64,000 nucleotides of DNA, from the NCBI GenBank assembly GCA_014860005.1, contig JACZKP010000045.1, positions 107,113-171,112 of the forward strand. The letters are read 5' to 3'. Made by a program: the position numbers and the translations under genes. This document shows, one piece after another, positions 35,211 to 44,710 of this stretch (positions are counted from its first letter, which is position 1; every line of letters begins with the position of its first letter). The notes beneath the pieces were generated by a model. It did not search any database and was not told the origin of the DNA. It saw only the letters and a list, made by a program, of their open reading frames with translations. The DNA comes from Verrucomicrobiota bacterium (GTDB lineage: Bacteria > Verrucomicrobiota > Verrucomicrobiae > Limisphaerales > UBA11358).

Positions 35211-35984
35211 TCAATCCGCTCCGACCAACAATCGCTCCACGCGTGCGACATCCTCCGGCACATCCACCCCCACGCTGTTGTAATTGACTCTCACCACCGC
35301 AATGGCGATGCCGTTTTCCAGCGCCCGCAACTGCTCCAGTTTCTCCGCGTTCTCCAGCGGTGACACCGGGAATTTCACCAACCGCAGCAGCGTTTCGCGC
35401 CGGTAACCGTAAATGCCCAGATGTTTCAAAAAAGGAAACGCCGCCAACTGTTCACTCACCGAACGACTGGCGGCCTCGCGCAGATACGGAATCGTGCGCC
35501 GGGAAAAATATAGGGCGCGGCCCGCCGCGTTGACAACGACTTTTACGACGTTCGGATTGTCGTATTCCGCCGGGCGCTGGATGGGCGTGGCGGCGGTGGA
35601 CATTTCCTCGCCGGCCAGCGCGCCCGCCACCGCGTCAATGACCGCCGGGTCTATCAGCGGTTCATCGCCCTGAATGTTTACCACGGCATCACATTCGCAA
35701 CGGGCGGCGACCTCGGCGATACGATCCGAACCGCTGGGATGATCCGCGCGGGTCATTTCCACGCGACAGAATTTCCTCACCACCTCAGCGATGCGCGCAT
35801 CGTCCGTGGCGACAATCACGTCGCTCAACGACTTCGCCTGCCGGCATTGTTCCACCACGCGTTGGATGAGCGGCTTGCCGGCGATGGGATGGAGCGGCTT
35901 GCCGGGGAAACGCGTCGAGGCGTAGCGCGCGGGAATGATGCCGAGCGTCTGTCTGGGAGTGGGTGAAATGTGCTCTTCCTTCAT
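35211..35984 (-). CDS. kdsB: 3-deoxy-manno-octulosonate cytidylyltransferase
   Basis: A 257-residue enzyme. The nucleotide loop is LGIIPARYASTRFPGKPL, then VIVATDDARIAEVV and MTRADHPSGSDRIAEVA. VVNIQGDEPLIDP carries the Asp that binds magnesium. EQLRALENGIAIAVVRVN is the conserved C-terminal block. It activates Kdo with CTP for lipid A core, so the cell should have LPS. It overlaps the preceding small gene (35981-36211) by 4 bases (ATGA), so they are coupled. Downstream gene pyrG supplies CTP. Confidence 0.96.
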   Translation of the reverse strand: MKEEHISPTPRQTLGIIPARYASTRFPGKPLHPIAGKPLIQRVVEQCRQAKSLSDVIVATDDARIAEVVRKFCRVEMTRADHPSGSDRIAEVAARCECDAVVNIQGDEPLIDPAVIDAVAGALAGEEMSTAATPIQRPAEYDNPNVVKVVVNAAGRALYFSRRTIPYLREAASRSVSEQLAAFPFLKHLGIYGYRRETLLRLVKFPVSPLENAEKLEQLRALENGIAIAVVRVNYNSVGVDVPEDVARVERLLVGAD

Positions 35985-36211
35985 TTCATAAGGTGCTTCG
36001 GAACCACACCATCGTCGTCGTCGGATTTGTTGTCGCCGTAAGCCTGCGCGAAGTCCGCCGGCGTGAAGTCAAAACATTCGGTCGCGCCGATGGTTTCAGC
36101 ACGGCTGCTGGGGATGGCGAGAATAACCAAGGGCTTCGGCGGCCAAGCCCTTGGTTCATCCAATTCAATGTGTTTACCGTCGAAATGCGCTTTGAAGGTG
36201 ACGTTGCTCAT
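35981..36211 (-). CDS. Small hypothetical protein coupled to kdsB
   Basis: A 76-residue protein, MSNVTFKAHFDGKHIELDEP. The word FKAHFDGKHIELDEP resembles short beta-domain antitoxin-like proteins of the DUF2281/AbrB-adjacent type. The rest is polar with an acidic DDDDG cluster. Its stop overlaps the kdsB start by 4 bases. The overlap and low-complexity tail are the only clues, and no function is proposed. Confidence 0.5.
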   Translation of the reverse strand: MSNVTFKAHFDGKHIELDEPRAWPPKPLVILAIPSSRAETIGATECFDFTPADFAQAYGDNKSDDDDGVVPKHLMK

Positions 36212-36356
36212 GACGGCTCACTCAATAACCCGCCCGCCTGGAGTTCGCAAGCTTCCTACTCGGCGGCGGACTGGCAACAGGCCGAATTCGCCAGCGTCCG
36301 TTACGTCGCCGTGTGGCCCTCCTCGACAATCCGCCGACGTTTGTTACGTTGCCAGC

Positions 36357-37556
36357 GTGAGCTTTGTTGCTGAATTCAATTCCCTGCCGCTGCCTGCCCT
36401 GGTGCAGGGCTCGCTGTCTGCTTCCGCCGAAGCCGTGCGCGCGAGCCTGGCGAAAGACACGCTTTCGTTGGCGGATTTCGCGCGCTTGATTTCGCCCGCC
36501 GCCAGTGAGCTGCTCGAACCCATGGGCCGCCGCTCGCAACAACTCACGCGGCAACGTTTTGGGAAAGTCATCCGCCTGTTTGCCCCGCTTTACCTCTCGA
36601 ACGAGTGCATCAACAACTGCAAGTACTGCGGTTTCTCGCGCGACAATCCCATCCTGCGCGTGACGCTGTCCGTGGAGGAAGTGTTGCGCGAGGCGCGGGC
36701 GCTGGCGGCGCAGGGCTTCCGCAATGTGCTGCTGGTGGCCGGCGAGCACCCCAAGTTTGTCTCCAACGGTTATCTCGCGGAATGTGTGGCGGCCTTGCAC
36801 GCGGAAGTCCCCAGTGTGTCGCTCGAAGTCGGGCCGATGGAAACGGAAGAATACCGTCCGCTGGTGGCCGCGGGCGCGGACGGATTGGTGGTTTATCAGG
36901 AAACCTATGATCGCACGGTCTATGACGAGTTGCACACCGCCGGCCCGAAGCGGAATTTCAACTGGCGCATGGAAACCCCGGAGCGCGCCTACACCGCGGG
37001 ATTCCGGCGCATTGGGATTGGCGCGCTGTACGGACTGGCTGACTGGCGTTATGAAGCGTTGAGCGTGGCGGCGCACGCGGATTATCTGCTGCGCAACTGC
37101 TGGAAGGCTTCCCTAACCATCTCGCTGCCGCGGCTGCGTCCGTGCGCGGGCGAGTTCCAGCCGCTCACGCATCTCTCCGATCGCGAACTGGTGCAATTGG
37201 TGTGCGCGTTCCGGTTGATGTTCCCTGACGTGGGGCTCGTGCTCTCGACGCGCGAGCCGGCCAGGTTGCGGGACGGTCTGTTTCCGTTGGGCATCACGCT
37301 CATCAGCGCGGGCAGCCACACCGAACCGGGCGGTTACACGGGGGCGGGCAAGGAAAACATACATCAGACCGTGCGGGGTCGTATTGTGGAAGCGGGCGCG
37401 AGTGAATGGGCGACCCCGACCAACGGCCACGCGACGAACGCGACCGGACAATTCAACATTGCCGACGAACGTTCCGCTGAGGAGGTGGCCCGGCGACTTC
37501 AACACCTCGGCTACGAGCCGGTGTGGAAGGATTGGGACGCGGCGTTGATGAAGTGA
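36357..37556 (+). CDS. thiH: 2-iminoacetate synthase (ThiH), radical SAM
   Basis: A 399-residue protein with a GTG start at 36357. The radical-SAM cluster motif is NECINNCKYCGFSR, with Cys84, Cys88 and Cys91 as ligands. VVYQETYDRTVYDEL and TPERAYTAGFRRIGIGALYGL are thiH-type words, as is LPRLRPCAGEF. It cleaves tyrosine to dehydroglycine for the thiazole of thiamin. The upstream 98 codons of open frame overlap the antisense small gene and lack family character. The window has thiS (38048) but no thiG or thiF. Confidence 0.93.
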   Translation: MSFVAEFNSLPLPALVQGSLSASAEAVRASLAKDTLSLADFARLISPAASELLEPMGRRSQQLTRQRFGKVIRLFAPLYLSNECINNCKYCGFSRDNPILRVTLSVEEVLREARALAAQGFRNVLLVAGEHPKFVSNGYLAECVAALHAEVPSVSLEVGPMETEEYRPLVAAGADGLVVYQETYDRTVYDELHTAGPKRNFNWRMETPERAYTAGFRRIGIGALYGLADWRYEALSVAAHADYLLRNCWKASLTISLPRLRPCAGEFQPLTHLSDRELVQLVCAFRLMFPDVGLVLSTREPARLRDGLFPLGITLISAGSHTEPGGYTGAGKENIHQTVRGRIVEAGASEWATPTNGHATNATGQFNIADERSAEEVARRLQHLGYEPVWKDWDAALMK

Positions 37557-37566
37557 GCTAAAAACC

Positions 37567-37986
37567 ATGAGTGGCAGGAGCATGTTACGACTTGGTTTGC
37601 TTCTATCCTTGCTTGGACTCGTGAGCCTTTTGTCACTGCCGCTACTATTCAATCGCCAGGAGCCAGGGGAACGGCAAGTGGACGCTCAATTGAGGGTGCT
37701 ACTGACGGCCTTGCAGTCCTACGATTCTCAATACGGGAATTATCCCACCGGGTCTGAAGTCGTGATATTGAAGGCGCTCACAGGCGCTAATCCCAGGAAA
37801 ATAAATTTTCTGGTATTAGGTTCATGGCACACCAACTCGCTTGGTGAACTTCTTGATCCGTGGGGAATGCCCTTTAGAATTGTGAAGACATCAACCAATG
37901 AAGTCATCATTCGGTCGGCAGGACCAAACCTGACTCACGGAGACAAAGACGACATCGTCACGAGTCTCCGGTCACCTGAAATGTAG
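37567..37986 (+). CDS. Pilin-like (type II secretion GspG-like) protein
   Basis: A 139-residue protein. The N-terminus MSGRSMLRLGLLLSLLGLVSLLSL is hydrophobic but lacks the classic GFTLVE prepilin site. The rest, LRVLLTALQSYDSQYGNYPTG, then DPWGMPFRIVKTSTNEVIIRSAGPN and HGDKDDIVT, is the C-terminal part of GspG pseudopilins, with its calcium-binding loop words. It is common in this group as a degenerate or non-cleaved pilin. It lies 10 bases after thiH, but co-function is unlikely. Confidence 0.72.
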   Translation: MSGRSMLRLGLLLSLLGLVSLLSLPLLFNRQEPGERQVDAQLRVLLTALQSYDSQYGNYPTGSEVVILKALTGANPRKINFLVLGSWHTNSLGELLDPWGMPFRIVKTSTNEVIIRSAGPNLTHGDKDDIVTSLRSPEM

Positions 37987-38047
37987 GCTCATTCTGGCAT
38001 TTACGCACTTGGGACAGCACCCACAGCGAGTTCGACAATCTATTCAC

Positions 38048-38257
38048 GTGAGCACAAATCACATCATCGCCAACGGCCAGCCCATTGCGGCTGACCTGCC
38101 TTGCACGCTCGAGGAATTCCTCGCGGCGCAGAAGCTTCTGCCCCGCAGTGTGGTGGTGGAGCACAACGGCGAGGCGGTGGCGCCTTCGGAATTCGCCAAG
38201 CGCATCCTCAACGCCGGCGACCGGTTGGAGATCGTCAAGATCGTGGCTGGGGGCTGA
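38048..38257 (+). CDS. thiS: Thiamin sulfur-carrier protein ThiS
   Basis: A 69-residue ubiquitin-like protein with a GTG start. INANG-type beginning (IIANGQPIAADLPCTLEEFL), then VVVEHNGEAVAPSEFAKRIL. It ends DRLEIVKIVAGG, whose C-terminal Gly-Gly is adenylated and loaded with sulfur. It delivers sulfur to ThiG for the thiazole ring. ThiH, a pathway partner, is encoded 0.5 kb upstream. The short C-terminal GG is the decisive feature. Confidence 0.9.
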   Translation: MSTNHIIANGQPIAADLPCTLEEFLAAQKLLPRSVVVEHNGEAVAPSEFAKRILNAGDRLEIVKIVAGG

Positions 38258-38348
38258 CTGCGGCAGAGGTTGGATTTTGCCAACCATCGCATTTGCGCCG
38301 GATAAAGACTTGTCCGTGCTGCCTTTGTTTGAATAATGCTCAAGCATC

Positions 38349-39671
38349 ATGAAATTCAAATTTGAGACGTTTTATCGCGGGTTGCTGCTTGTTCTTGTGG
38401 TGTTGCTGGTCTGGTCCGTCTGGCACAGCCAGGCGCAACCTTCAACGGAGGGCGTGGGCACCAACCAACCGGTCGCGACGGAACTCGCTGCCGGCGCCAC
38501 CAACGCTGCAAGCGGCATCGTCACCCCGCCGCCCTCCAAAAAAGCACCCCTGCCCACCCCGGAGTGGATAGAAAAGCTGGCGGTCCATCTACCGTTCTTG
38601 AAGACAACCCTGTGGGGCAACGAACTCTGGAAGTATGTATTCTCCCTCATCTATATCTTCCTCGCCTTCTACGTGTCCAAACTGCTCGATTACCTGACCC
38701 GGGTCTGGCTCAAGAAACTGGCGGCCAGGACCCAAACCACGTTCGACGATCTCCTGCTCGAATTGCTGAACGGCCCGGTCAAGATCGTCGCTTTCATCAT
38801 CTTCCTGCGCATCGGGCTGGATGTGTTTGAGTGGCCAGAGTTGGTGCAAAAGGTCCTGGCCAAGGGATTCACCGTCATCGTGGCGATTTCCCTCACGTAC
38901 ATGGTGCTCAAGTTCATTGACCTTATCATGGGTTACTGGCGGCAGCGCGTCGCCGCGAAGGAAGATGATCCCTTCAACAAGCAGTTGTTCCCGATTATCC
39001 GCAAAAGTCTCAAAGTCTTCATCATTGCCATTGCCGCATTGGTCACGCTGGACAACATCGGCGTGAACATCACCACCGCCATCGCTTCGCTGTCCATCGG
39101 CGGTCTGGCTGTGGGCTTGGCGGCGCAGGACACACTGGCCAACCTCTTTGGCGGAATTTCCATCTTCCTCGACAAGCCGTTTCGCATTGGGGACCGCGTC
39201 CAAGTTGACAGCGTGGACGGACCAGTGGAGAGCATCGGGTTGCGCAGCACGCGCGTGCGCAATCTGGATGGTCATCTCATCACCATTCCCAACAAGACCA
39301 TGGGCAACGCCACCATCACCAACATCAGCGCCCGGCCCAACATCAAGACCGTGATGAACATCGGGGTCACTTACGATACGCCGGTGGAAAAGGTGAAACG
39401 CGCGTTGAAGATCATCGAAGAGGTTTACAAGGACCATCCGAAATCCTTCAACTGCATCATCAGCTTCAACAAATTCGAAAGCTCCTCGCTGAACATTCTC
39501 GTGGTTCACTGGTGGAACTCGACCGACTTCGTTGAATACCTCGGCGGCATCCAGGATATGAACCTTTCCTTGAAGGAACGCTTCGACGCCGAAGGCATCA
39601 GCTTTGCGCTCCCGACACAGACCCTCTACGTGAAGCAGGATTCCGAGTGGCGATTGGGCGAAGGCAAATAG
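38349..39671 (+). CDS. MscS-family mechanosensitive channel
   Basis: A 440-residue protein. A signal-like first helix (residues 5-25) is followed by a linker, then membrane segments around 95-115, 135-155 and 170-200. The pore helix has ALVTLDNIGVNITTAIASLSIGGLAVGLAAQDTLANLFGG, with the Gly/Ala packing of TM3 (given here by position: about residues 225-265). The beta domain begins with DRVQVDSVDGPVESIGLRS and RNLDGHLITIPN, the canonical MscS ring. It releases solutes under hypo-osmotic shock. A free-standing gene convergent with the DUF6259 gene. Confidence 0.92.
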   Translation: MKFKFETFYRGLLLVLVVLLVWSVWHSQAQPSTEGVGTNQPVATELAAGATNAASGIVTPPPSKKAPLPTPEWIEKLAVHLPFLKTTLWGNELWKYVFSLIYIFLAFYVSKLLDYLTRVWLKKLAARTQTTFDDLLLELLNGPVKIVAFIIFLRIGLDVFEWPELVQKVLAKGFTVIVAISLTYMVLKFIDLIMGYWRQRVAAKEDDPFNKQLFPIIRKSLKVFIIAIAALVTLDNIGVNITTAIASLSIGGLAVGLAAQDTLANLFGGISIFLDKPFRIGDRVQVDSVDGPVESIGLRSTRVRNLDGHLITIPNKTMGNATITNISARPNIKTVMNIGVTYDTPVEKVKRALKIIEEVYKDHPKSFNCIISFNKFESSSLNILVVHWWNSTDFVEYLGGIQDMNLSLKERFDAEGISFALPTQTLYVKQDSEWRLGEGK

Positions 39672-39685
39672 CGTCTCGCATTCAT

Positions 39686-42088
39686 TCAACTGCCCTGCCG
39701 CGCGCGGAATTCCAAAATGCACGCTCCGCGCGGCGGCAGGGCCAGTTGCAACGACGCTGATGGCGCGGTGAACTTGCCAATGCGCCGCCGGCCTGTGTCA
39801 TCCAAGCGATAAAGCCATCCGCGTTTCGGCAATCCGTACTCGTTCGCATCGAGCTTGAACGATAGCTCCATCGGTTCATCCGAAATGCTGGCCAGCGCGA
39901 TGGCGATGCTTCCGTCCGGTGCCCGCCAGGCACTGGCGAGGGCGAGTGGCACGCGCTTCTGAAATGTCGTCAGCCCGCCTTGCTGCCCCGCGTAAATCGA
40001 GAGTCGCGACATGTCTATCGTCGCTTCCGGAGACTCAATCCGGGGCGGACGCAGGAAAGTTCCGTGCTGGAGATACTTTGCAGCGTGGCTGCAAAGTTTC
40101 GCCAGGCGCGTGGCAAATTCAGTTTCCTCCGGTCGCTCCTGTAAATGCCGGGGCAGGAAATTGGCCACGGTCGGTTGTTGTCCCCAGACGAACGCCCGCG
40201 CCTGTTCGAGATAAAACTGCCGCGAGAATTTCCGGTCCAGCAGCTTCAACGGTTCCTTCGGTGCAAACTCGGCAGGCCATAAATCGTCGTAGGGCGGCAT
40301 GGTGAGCGAGGAGTAATTGCCGAAGGTGATCACGCTATCATGATAGACAGCGTTGAAGAACGGAATGGTCTCCCAACCATCCGGCGGCGCGTAGCGTTCG
40401 CGGCTGAGTTCCAGGCTGAGCATCAGGTCCAGATACGGCAGCCACGGTTCACCGCAACCCTCGCCGGCCAGCGCCACGCGCGGTTGCCTTGAGGCCATCC
40501 CGGCGAATCTCGGTGAGTCGAGCCTGAGTCGGTTTCCACCTGCTCCCGCGCGCTGGCGGATGTCGGCAGCCAGGTCGCGAAAGCCGTTCATCCAATAAGT
40601 TCCGCCACCCAGCGGATGCCCGTGCGTGGAGTCGTAGCAAGCCAGACTCGTGCAGGCCTGGTCCATGTAGATGCCGTCCACACCCAGTTCGCGGATCGCG
40701 CGTTCCGCCAACCCGGCGTAGGTGTCACGCCAGAACGCGGTGCCCATGCACATCGGAACGCAAGGCGCCTTGGTGAAAGTGTTATAGACCTCGGGGCGAA
40801 TCCGGCCGGTGGAGTCCTTGACTGCAAACCGTTCTGCGTGCTCGTTGGTCCAACTGGCCGTGGTCATGCCCCACAAACGCTGGTTCATGTAAACCAGCGC
40901 GCGAACGTCGTGCTGGTGCGCCGCGGCCATTGCGGCTTGAAATGGTTTTTCCCCTTCGCGCGGCGGCAGGTATTCCGGGAAGCCGGTGTCATACGAACAC
41001 CCGTGCCACCAATGCCACAACACGCTCACTGGCAGCTTGATTTGCTTCTGCAATTCCACTGCCGGTGCGAGCACGTTGGTGGAGCGTCCGCGATTCCAGA
41101 CCCACATGCCCGTGTTGCGAACCCAGTCGGGCACCGCCCCCTGCCGTAACCGGCTTTCGCGCGCCCAAACCTGATCGCGCGCCCACGCGCGGTAACGTTC
41201 CGCAGCGGTAAACCAATCACCCGTAAAACTGCCGAGCACCACCTGGTAAGGAAGCTGGAAATGTCCCGACGTGCTTGAACCCTCCGGCACGTGAACAATT
41301 TCACAGCCGAGATTGGTGTGGGCTCCACCAAACACGGCGAATGTTTTGCGATTGGCGTTCGTATCGTCACACGCCAGATACAATCCCGGCCCGTCGGGCC
41401 GATATATCGAAAGGCATTGCAGCGCGAGCCGGCCGGGATATTCCCATTGATGCCGCCGTGGGTTGCCGCCGGCCGGATTCAGGAGTTCGCGCGGATGGGT
41501 GGCGAGTTGCCCCTGCCATACCGGCACGGCGAGGCGTTCGTTCTCCTGCTCCGCAACGTCGGGCACGCGCGGAAATCGCACCTGCCGCACGACTTGATCA
41601 GTCAGGCCGGCGACGGCAAAAGACCAGTGACTCACCGGTGCGGACTTGTCGAGGCGCACCTCCACCACAACCGTCAGGTCGCGCGCGTGAACCGCAGGAA
41701 AGTTCTTCCATGTCAAGCGTCCGCCGCGCTGCGAGTTAGGAAGCGGTTCGGCCTTGAACGAGGCGGCTTGTTCGGGCGCGAGAATTACCAAGCCGTCAGG
41801 TGTCGCGATTTCAATCTCCCAAAGCGGGCCGGGAAATTCGCCCAGGAGATTGTGGCCCGACTGCAAATCCACAAGTTCGCGCAGTTGACCGTTGCGGGCG
41901 GCGAAACCGGCTTGCAGGTGCGGACCGCTGATGCGGAACGTCTCCCCGGCATCATTGGACTGTGCCCACAGAGACGTTGCCGCGAAGAACATCGCTGCCA
42001 TTCCAAGCAGGCATGTTGGCCGCAGCCAGGCAGCAAAACAAAAATGCCGCTTGCCGGACCCAGCAACTTGCCGGATGATGCCGCGCAT
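39686..42088 (-). CDS. Secreted DUF6259 glycosyl-hydrolase-like protein
   Basis: About 800 residues. The ATG at 42088 gives a signal peptide (CLLGMAAMFFAATSLWAQ); the frame extends upstream to 42247 without signal character. The barrel region has SVLWHWWHGCSYDTGFPEYLP, then VDGIYMDQACTSLACYDS, with Asp and Cys positions typical of a GH36/DUF6259 alpha-galactosidase-like family. AFWRDTYAGLAERAI and CVPMC flank the active-site side. Its likely target is a plant or algal polysaccharide, but the substrate is unknown. Its start codon overlaps that of a divergent small protein at CATG. Confidence 0.85.
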   Translation of the reverse strand: MRGIIRQVAGSGKRHFCFAAWLRPTCLLGMAAMFFAATSLWAQSNDAGETFRISGPHLQAGFAARNGQLRELVDLQSGHNLLGEFPGPLWEIEIATPDGLVILAPEQAASFKAEPLPNSQRGGRLTWKNFPAVHARDLTVVVEVRLDKSAPVSHWSFAVAGLTDQVVRQVRFPRVPDVAEQENERLAVPVWQGQLATHPRELLNPAGGNPRRHQWEYPGRLALQCLSIYRPDGPGLYLACDDTNANRKTFAVFGGAHTNLGCEIVHVPEGSSTSGHFQLPYQVVLGSFTGDWFTAAERYRAWARDQVWARESRLRQGAVPDWVRNTGMWVWNRGRSTNVLAPAVELQKQIKLPVSVLWHWWHGCSYDTGFPEYLPPREGEKPFQAAMAAAHQHDVRALVYMNQRLWGMTTASWTNEHAERFAVKDSTGRIRPEVYNTFTKAPCVPMCMGTAFWRDTYAGLAERAIRELGVDGIYMDQACTSLACYDSTHGHPLGGGTYWMNGFRDLAADIRQRAGAGGNRLRLDSPRFAGMASRQPRVALAGEGCGEPWLPYLDLMLSLELSRERYAPPDGWETIPFFNAVYHDSVITFGNYSSLTMPPYDDLWPAEFAPKEPLKLLDRKFSRQFYLEQARAFVWGQQPTVANFLPRHLQERPEETEFATRLAKLCSHAAKYLQHGTFLRPPRIESPEATIDMSRLSIYAGQQGGLTTFQKRVPLALASAWRAPDGSIAIALASISDEPMELSFKLDANEYGLPKRGWLYRLDDTGRRRIGKFTAPSASLQLALPPRGACILEFRARQGS

Positions 42089-42239
42089 GAACCCCCATCC
42101 GCATCGGGGACGAAAATGGCGCCGCTTTTGCCGCCAGAACCAAAGCCTCTTGTTCGCGGGATTTTTTTTGATCCTCATATTGATTGTGGTGGTGGTCATT
42201 TTCTGGGTGATGACCAGTTCGCGATTCATCTTAAAGTAA
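42087..42239 (+). CDS. Small single-pass membrane protein divergent from the DUF6259 gene
   Basis: A 50-residue frame: MNPHPHRGRKWRRFCRQNQS, a strongly basic N-terminus. Then follows a membrane helix with about 19 hydrophobic residues (LLFAGFFLILILIVVVVIF) and a short tail VMTSSRFILK. The positive-inside, long helix pattern is unlikely by chance. It shares the CATG with the start of the opposite-strand gene (42086-42089), so the two start codons overlap. Too short for family calls. Confidence 0.5.
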   Translation: MNPHPHRGRKWRRFCRQNQSLLFAGFFLILILIVVVVIFWVMTSSRFILK

Positions 42240-42328
42240 CCGTGCATTTAGCTGCCCGGAGGCGGACTGTGCATGACACGGAAAGCTCCGCTCCATCACC
42301 TGTGCTGGCACAGCCACTGACAGCCGCT

Positions 42329-44317
42329 TCACGAAATCGCCCCGCGTTTCCGCAACAGCGCTTCCATGGCCTTGTCCATGAGCAAGTCTGCCAACGGTTT
42401 GGTGACTTCATCCAGCGCCGCGCACGCGGTCTGCAAACGTTTCGTATCGCCAATCTTCGTTTCGGAGTGCTCGGTGTCCAGCGCGCACTCAAGTTCATTC
42501 AGTGCCTCCGCAACTCTTGCGTGGCAGATTGCGTCAAGTTCCGCACCGCAATCCGCCAGACCCTTGCGCGTGGCCGCACCCAGTTCGTTGGCCTTCAACT
42601 TCGCTTCCACCCAGCGGCGCGCCGCCAGGTCTTCAAACGCATGCTCGACTGATTCCTCGACCATCTTCGTTACCGCCGCCTCATCCACGTTCACGGCGGA
42701 TTTCATTTCCACGATCCGCTCCTGCCCGGTGCGCGTGTCGCGGGCGAGCACGTGCAGAATTCCATTCGCATCAAGCTCGAACTGCACGCCCACCCGCGGC
42801 ACCCCGCGCGGCGCGGCCTCGAACTCCAGCGTGAACTGTCCGAGACTCCAATTGTCCCTGGCGCGCTCGCGTTCGCCCTGCAATACGTGAATGAGCATGG
42901 AACGCTGGTGGTCCACCGCCGTCGTAAACAGCTCGCCGGCCTTCACGGGAATCGTCGAGTTGCGCGGGATGATGACGTTCATCAAGCCGCCAAAGGTTTC
43001 AATGCCCAGCGAAAGCGGCGTCACGTCCAGCAACAGCACGTGCCGGAATCCGCCGGATAAAATCTCCGCCTGGATTGCCGCGCCGAGCGCGATGGCCTCG
43101 TCGGGGTTCTGCGACGTGTTCAAATGCGGGCCGTGCGGTCGGTGATACTCCGTGCCGAGCCGGAGACCCCCGCGCGTTTCTTCGAACTCCGCGCAGCCAA
43201 ACCACTCGCTCACGAGTTCCCGCACCAGCGGCATCCGCGTCTGCCCGCCCACCAGAATCACCTGATCCAAATCCTTCGGCTCGAGCTTTGCATCCGCCAG
43301 CGCCCGCAGGCAATGGGTCCGCGTGCGGGTGATGATATTGCGGGTGAGGGACTCCAATTCGGCGCGAGTGAGTTTATAGTTGAAACTGAAATCCGGCGTC
43401 AGAAATGGCAGCGTGATTTCCGCCTCCGTTTCGGTGGAAAGCCTGATCTTGGCCAGTTCAACCGCCTCACGAACCCGGGCAAGTGTGGCTAGGCTGTAGT
43501 AGCCGCCGACGTGAGGAGACGGATTCCCCAGCTCAATGTTCGCGATCTCCGCCTCCTCACGTCGGCGGCTACGCGTCAACTCCGATCCGCCTGCCTCCCG
43601 AATCTTTGTGACGAGAAAATCCACCAACCGCCGATCCAAATCATCGCCGCCCAGTCGCGTGTTGCCGTTCGTGGCCAGAACCTGAAACACCCCCTCGTTG
43701 AGTTCGAGGATCGAAAGATCAAACGTGCCCCCGCCCAAATCGTACACAGCGATCCTGGATCTCTCCTTGAGCTTGTCCAAACCGTATGCCAAAGCGGCAG
43801 CGGTGGGTTCGTTGATGATGCGTTCGACCGTGAACCCAGCCAGTTCTCCAGCGCGTTTGGTGGCGTTGCGCTGCGCATCGTTGAAATACGCCGGCACCGT
43901 GATGACGGCACGCGTGACCGGCTCGCCCAGCGCCGCTTCGGCATCGCGTTTGAGTTTCTTCAACACCTCGGCAGAGATTTCCTCGGCAGTGAAATTCCGG
44001 CCGTGAAGCGGAATCGTGACGCCGCCTGCGCCGGTTGAATTGAGCGGAAAGCCAACGGACTTCTCCTCATCGGAAATCTCCGCGCCGCGGCGGCCCATGA
44101 AACGTTTCACGGAATAAATCGTTTCCGCCGGCTTCACCGCGCGCCCCCGGTTCGCCGCGTGACCAACCACCGGCGCCGCGCCCGCTGCCGGGTAATGCAC
44201 CACCGACGGCGTCAACCGCCGCCCTTCCGCGTCCGCGATGACGTACGGGATGCCGCTGTCCACCGTGGCGACCAGCGAATTGGTGGTGCCGAGATCAATG
44301 CCGACGATTTTGCTCAT
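42329..44317 (-). CDS. Hsp70 (DnaK-like) protein with an in-frame repeat insertion
   Basis: A 662-residue Hsp70. The start [19 protein letters not shown] (ATG 44317) is followed by the ATPase words [39 protein letters not shown] and [21 protein letters not shown]. The substrate-binding domain has [17 protein letters not shown] helical lid follows; it lacks the DnaK EEVD-type tail. Between residues 250 and 290 an insertion replaces the normal helix: [20 protein letters not shown] encodes the 74-bp inverted repeat at 43499-43572. The frame stays open, so a longer, possibly still working protein is expected. The J protein at 27.8-28.4 kb is a candidate partner. Confidence 0.9.
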   Translation of the reverse strand: MSKIVGIDLGTTNSLVATVDSGIPYVIADAEGRRLTPSVVHYPAAGAAPVVGHAANRGRAVKPAETIYSVKRFMGRRGAEISDEEKSVGFPLNSTGAGGVTIPLHGRNFTAEEISAEVLKKLKRDAEAALGEPVTRAVITVPAYFNDAQRNATKRAGELAGFTVERIINEPTAAALAYGLDKLKERSRIAVYDLGGGTFDLSILELNEGVFQVLATNGNTRLGGDDLDRRLVDFLVTKIREAGGSELTRSRRREEAEIANIELGNPSPHVGGYYSLATLARVREAVELAKIRLSTETEAEITLPFLTPDFSFNYKLTRAELESLTRNIITRTRTHCLRALADAKLEPKDLDQVILVGGQTRMPLVRELVSEWFGCAEFEETRGGLRLGTEYHRPHGPHLNTSQNPDEAIALGAAIQAEILSGGFRHVLLLDVTPLSLGIETFGGLMNVIIPRNSTIPVKAGELFTTAVDHQRSMLIHVLQGERERARDNWSLGQFTLEFEAAPRGVPRVGVQFELDANGILHVLARDTRTGQERIVEMKSAVNVDEAAVTKMVEESVEHAFEDLAARRWVEAKLKANELGAATRKGLADCGAELDAICHARVAEALNELECALDTEHSETKIGDTKRLQTACAALDEVTKPLADLLMDKAMEALLRKRGAIS
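43499..43572. repeat. 74-bp inverted-repeat element inserted in the Hsp70 gene
   Basis: Arms 43499-43517 (GTAGCCGCCGACGTGAGGA) and 43554-43572 (TCCTCACGTCGGCGGCTAC) are perfect inverted 19-mers, enclosing 36 bases. The outer word matches the element at 27769-27838 (GTAGCAGCCGACGTGAG). It reads through in frame, so the host gene is not terminated. Confidence 0.9.
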
Positions 44318-44399
44318 ATCGTGCGGAGGAGATTGAACCAAGAAACACACCAAACACACGAATTTCTTTCACGGTTCGCTGACGTCTTCGGCGAGCCGG

Positions 44400-44665
44400 T
44401 GACCAGCGTGATGGTGATGCGGGCGTTTGTGCGGCTGCGCCAGTTGCTGTCCTCCAATGCGGAACTCGCCCGCAAGCTGGAAGCACTGGAGCAGAAATAC
44501 GATGCGCAGTTCAAAGTTGTGTTCGACGCCATCCGGCAGTTAATGTCGCCGCCAGCCAAGCCGAAACGCGAGATCGGCTTCCACGTGAAATATGACGACG
44601 ACAATCCCAAAGCCAAAAGGAAGAACTCGCGGGGGCAAAAATTGAGCTGGTGTAGCCCTGAGTGA
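44400..44665 (+). pseudogene. ORF6N-domain protein remnant (3' part)
   Basis: The frame [22 protein letters not shown], then [21 protein letters not shown] and IGFH matches the C-terminal half of the intact ORF6N protein at 54594-55163 ([40 protein letters not shown]). The N-terminal ORF6N DNA-binding module is missing, and no start codon is sensible. It lies just upstream of the ParB-like gene. Confidence 0.75.
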
Positions 44666-44710
44666 ATTTGTTAAACGTCATGCAACGAACAGCTTGATAA
44701 CGACCGGAAA

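Noticed and set aside
36063..36356. Extended N-terminus of ThiH
   Set aside because: The added 98 codons lack ThiH character and run antisense to a small gene coupled to kdsB.
36222..37076. 284-codon minus-strand frame over thiH
   Set aside because: Composition is that of an antisense shadow (His/Arg/Gln-rich), and ThiH on the plus strand has full motif support.
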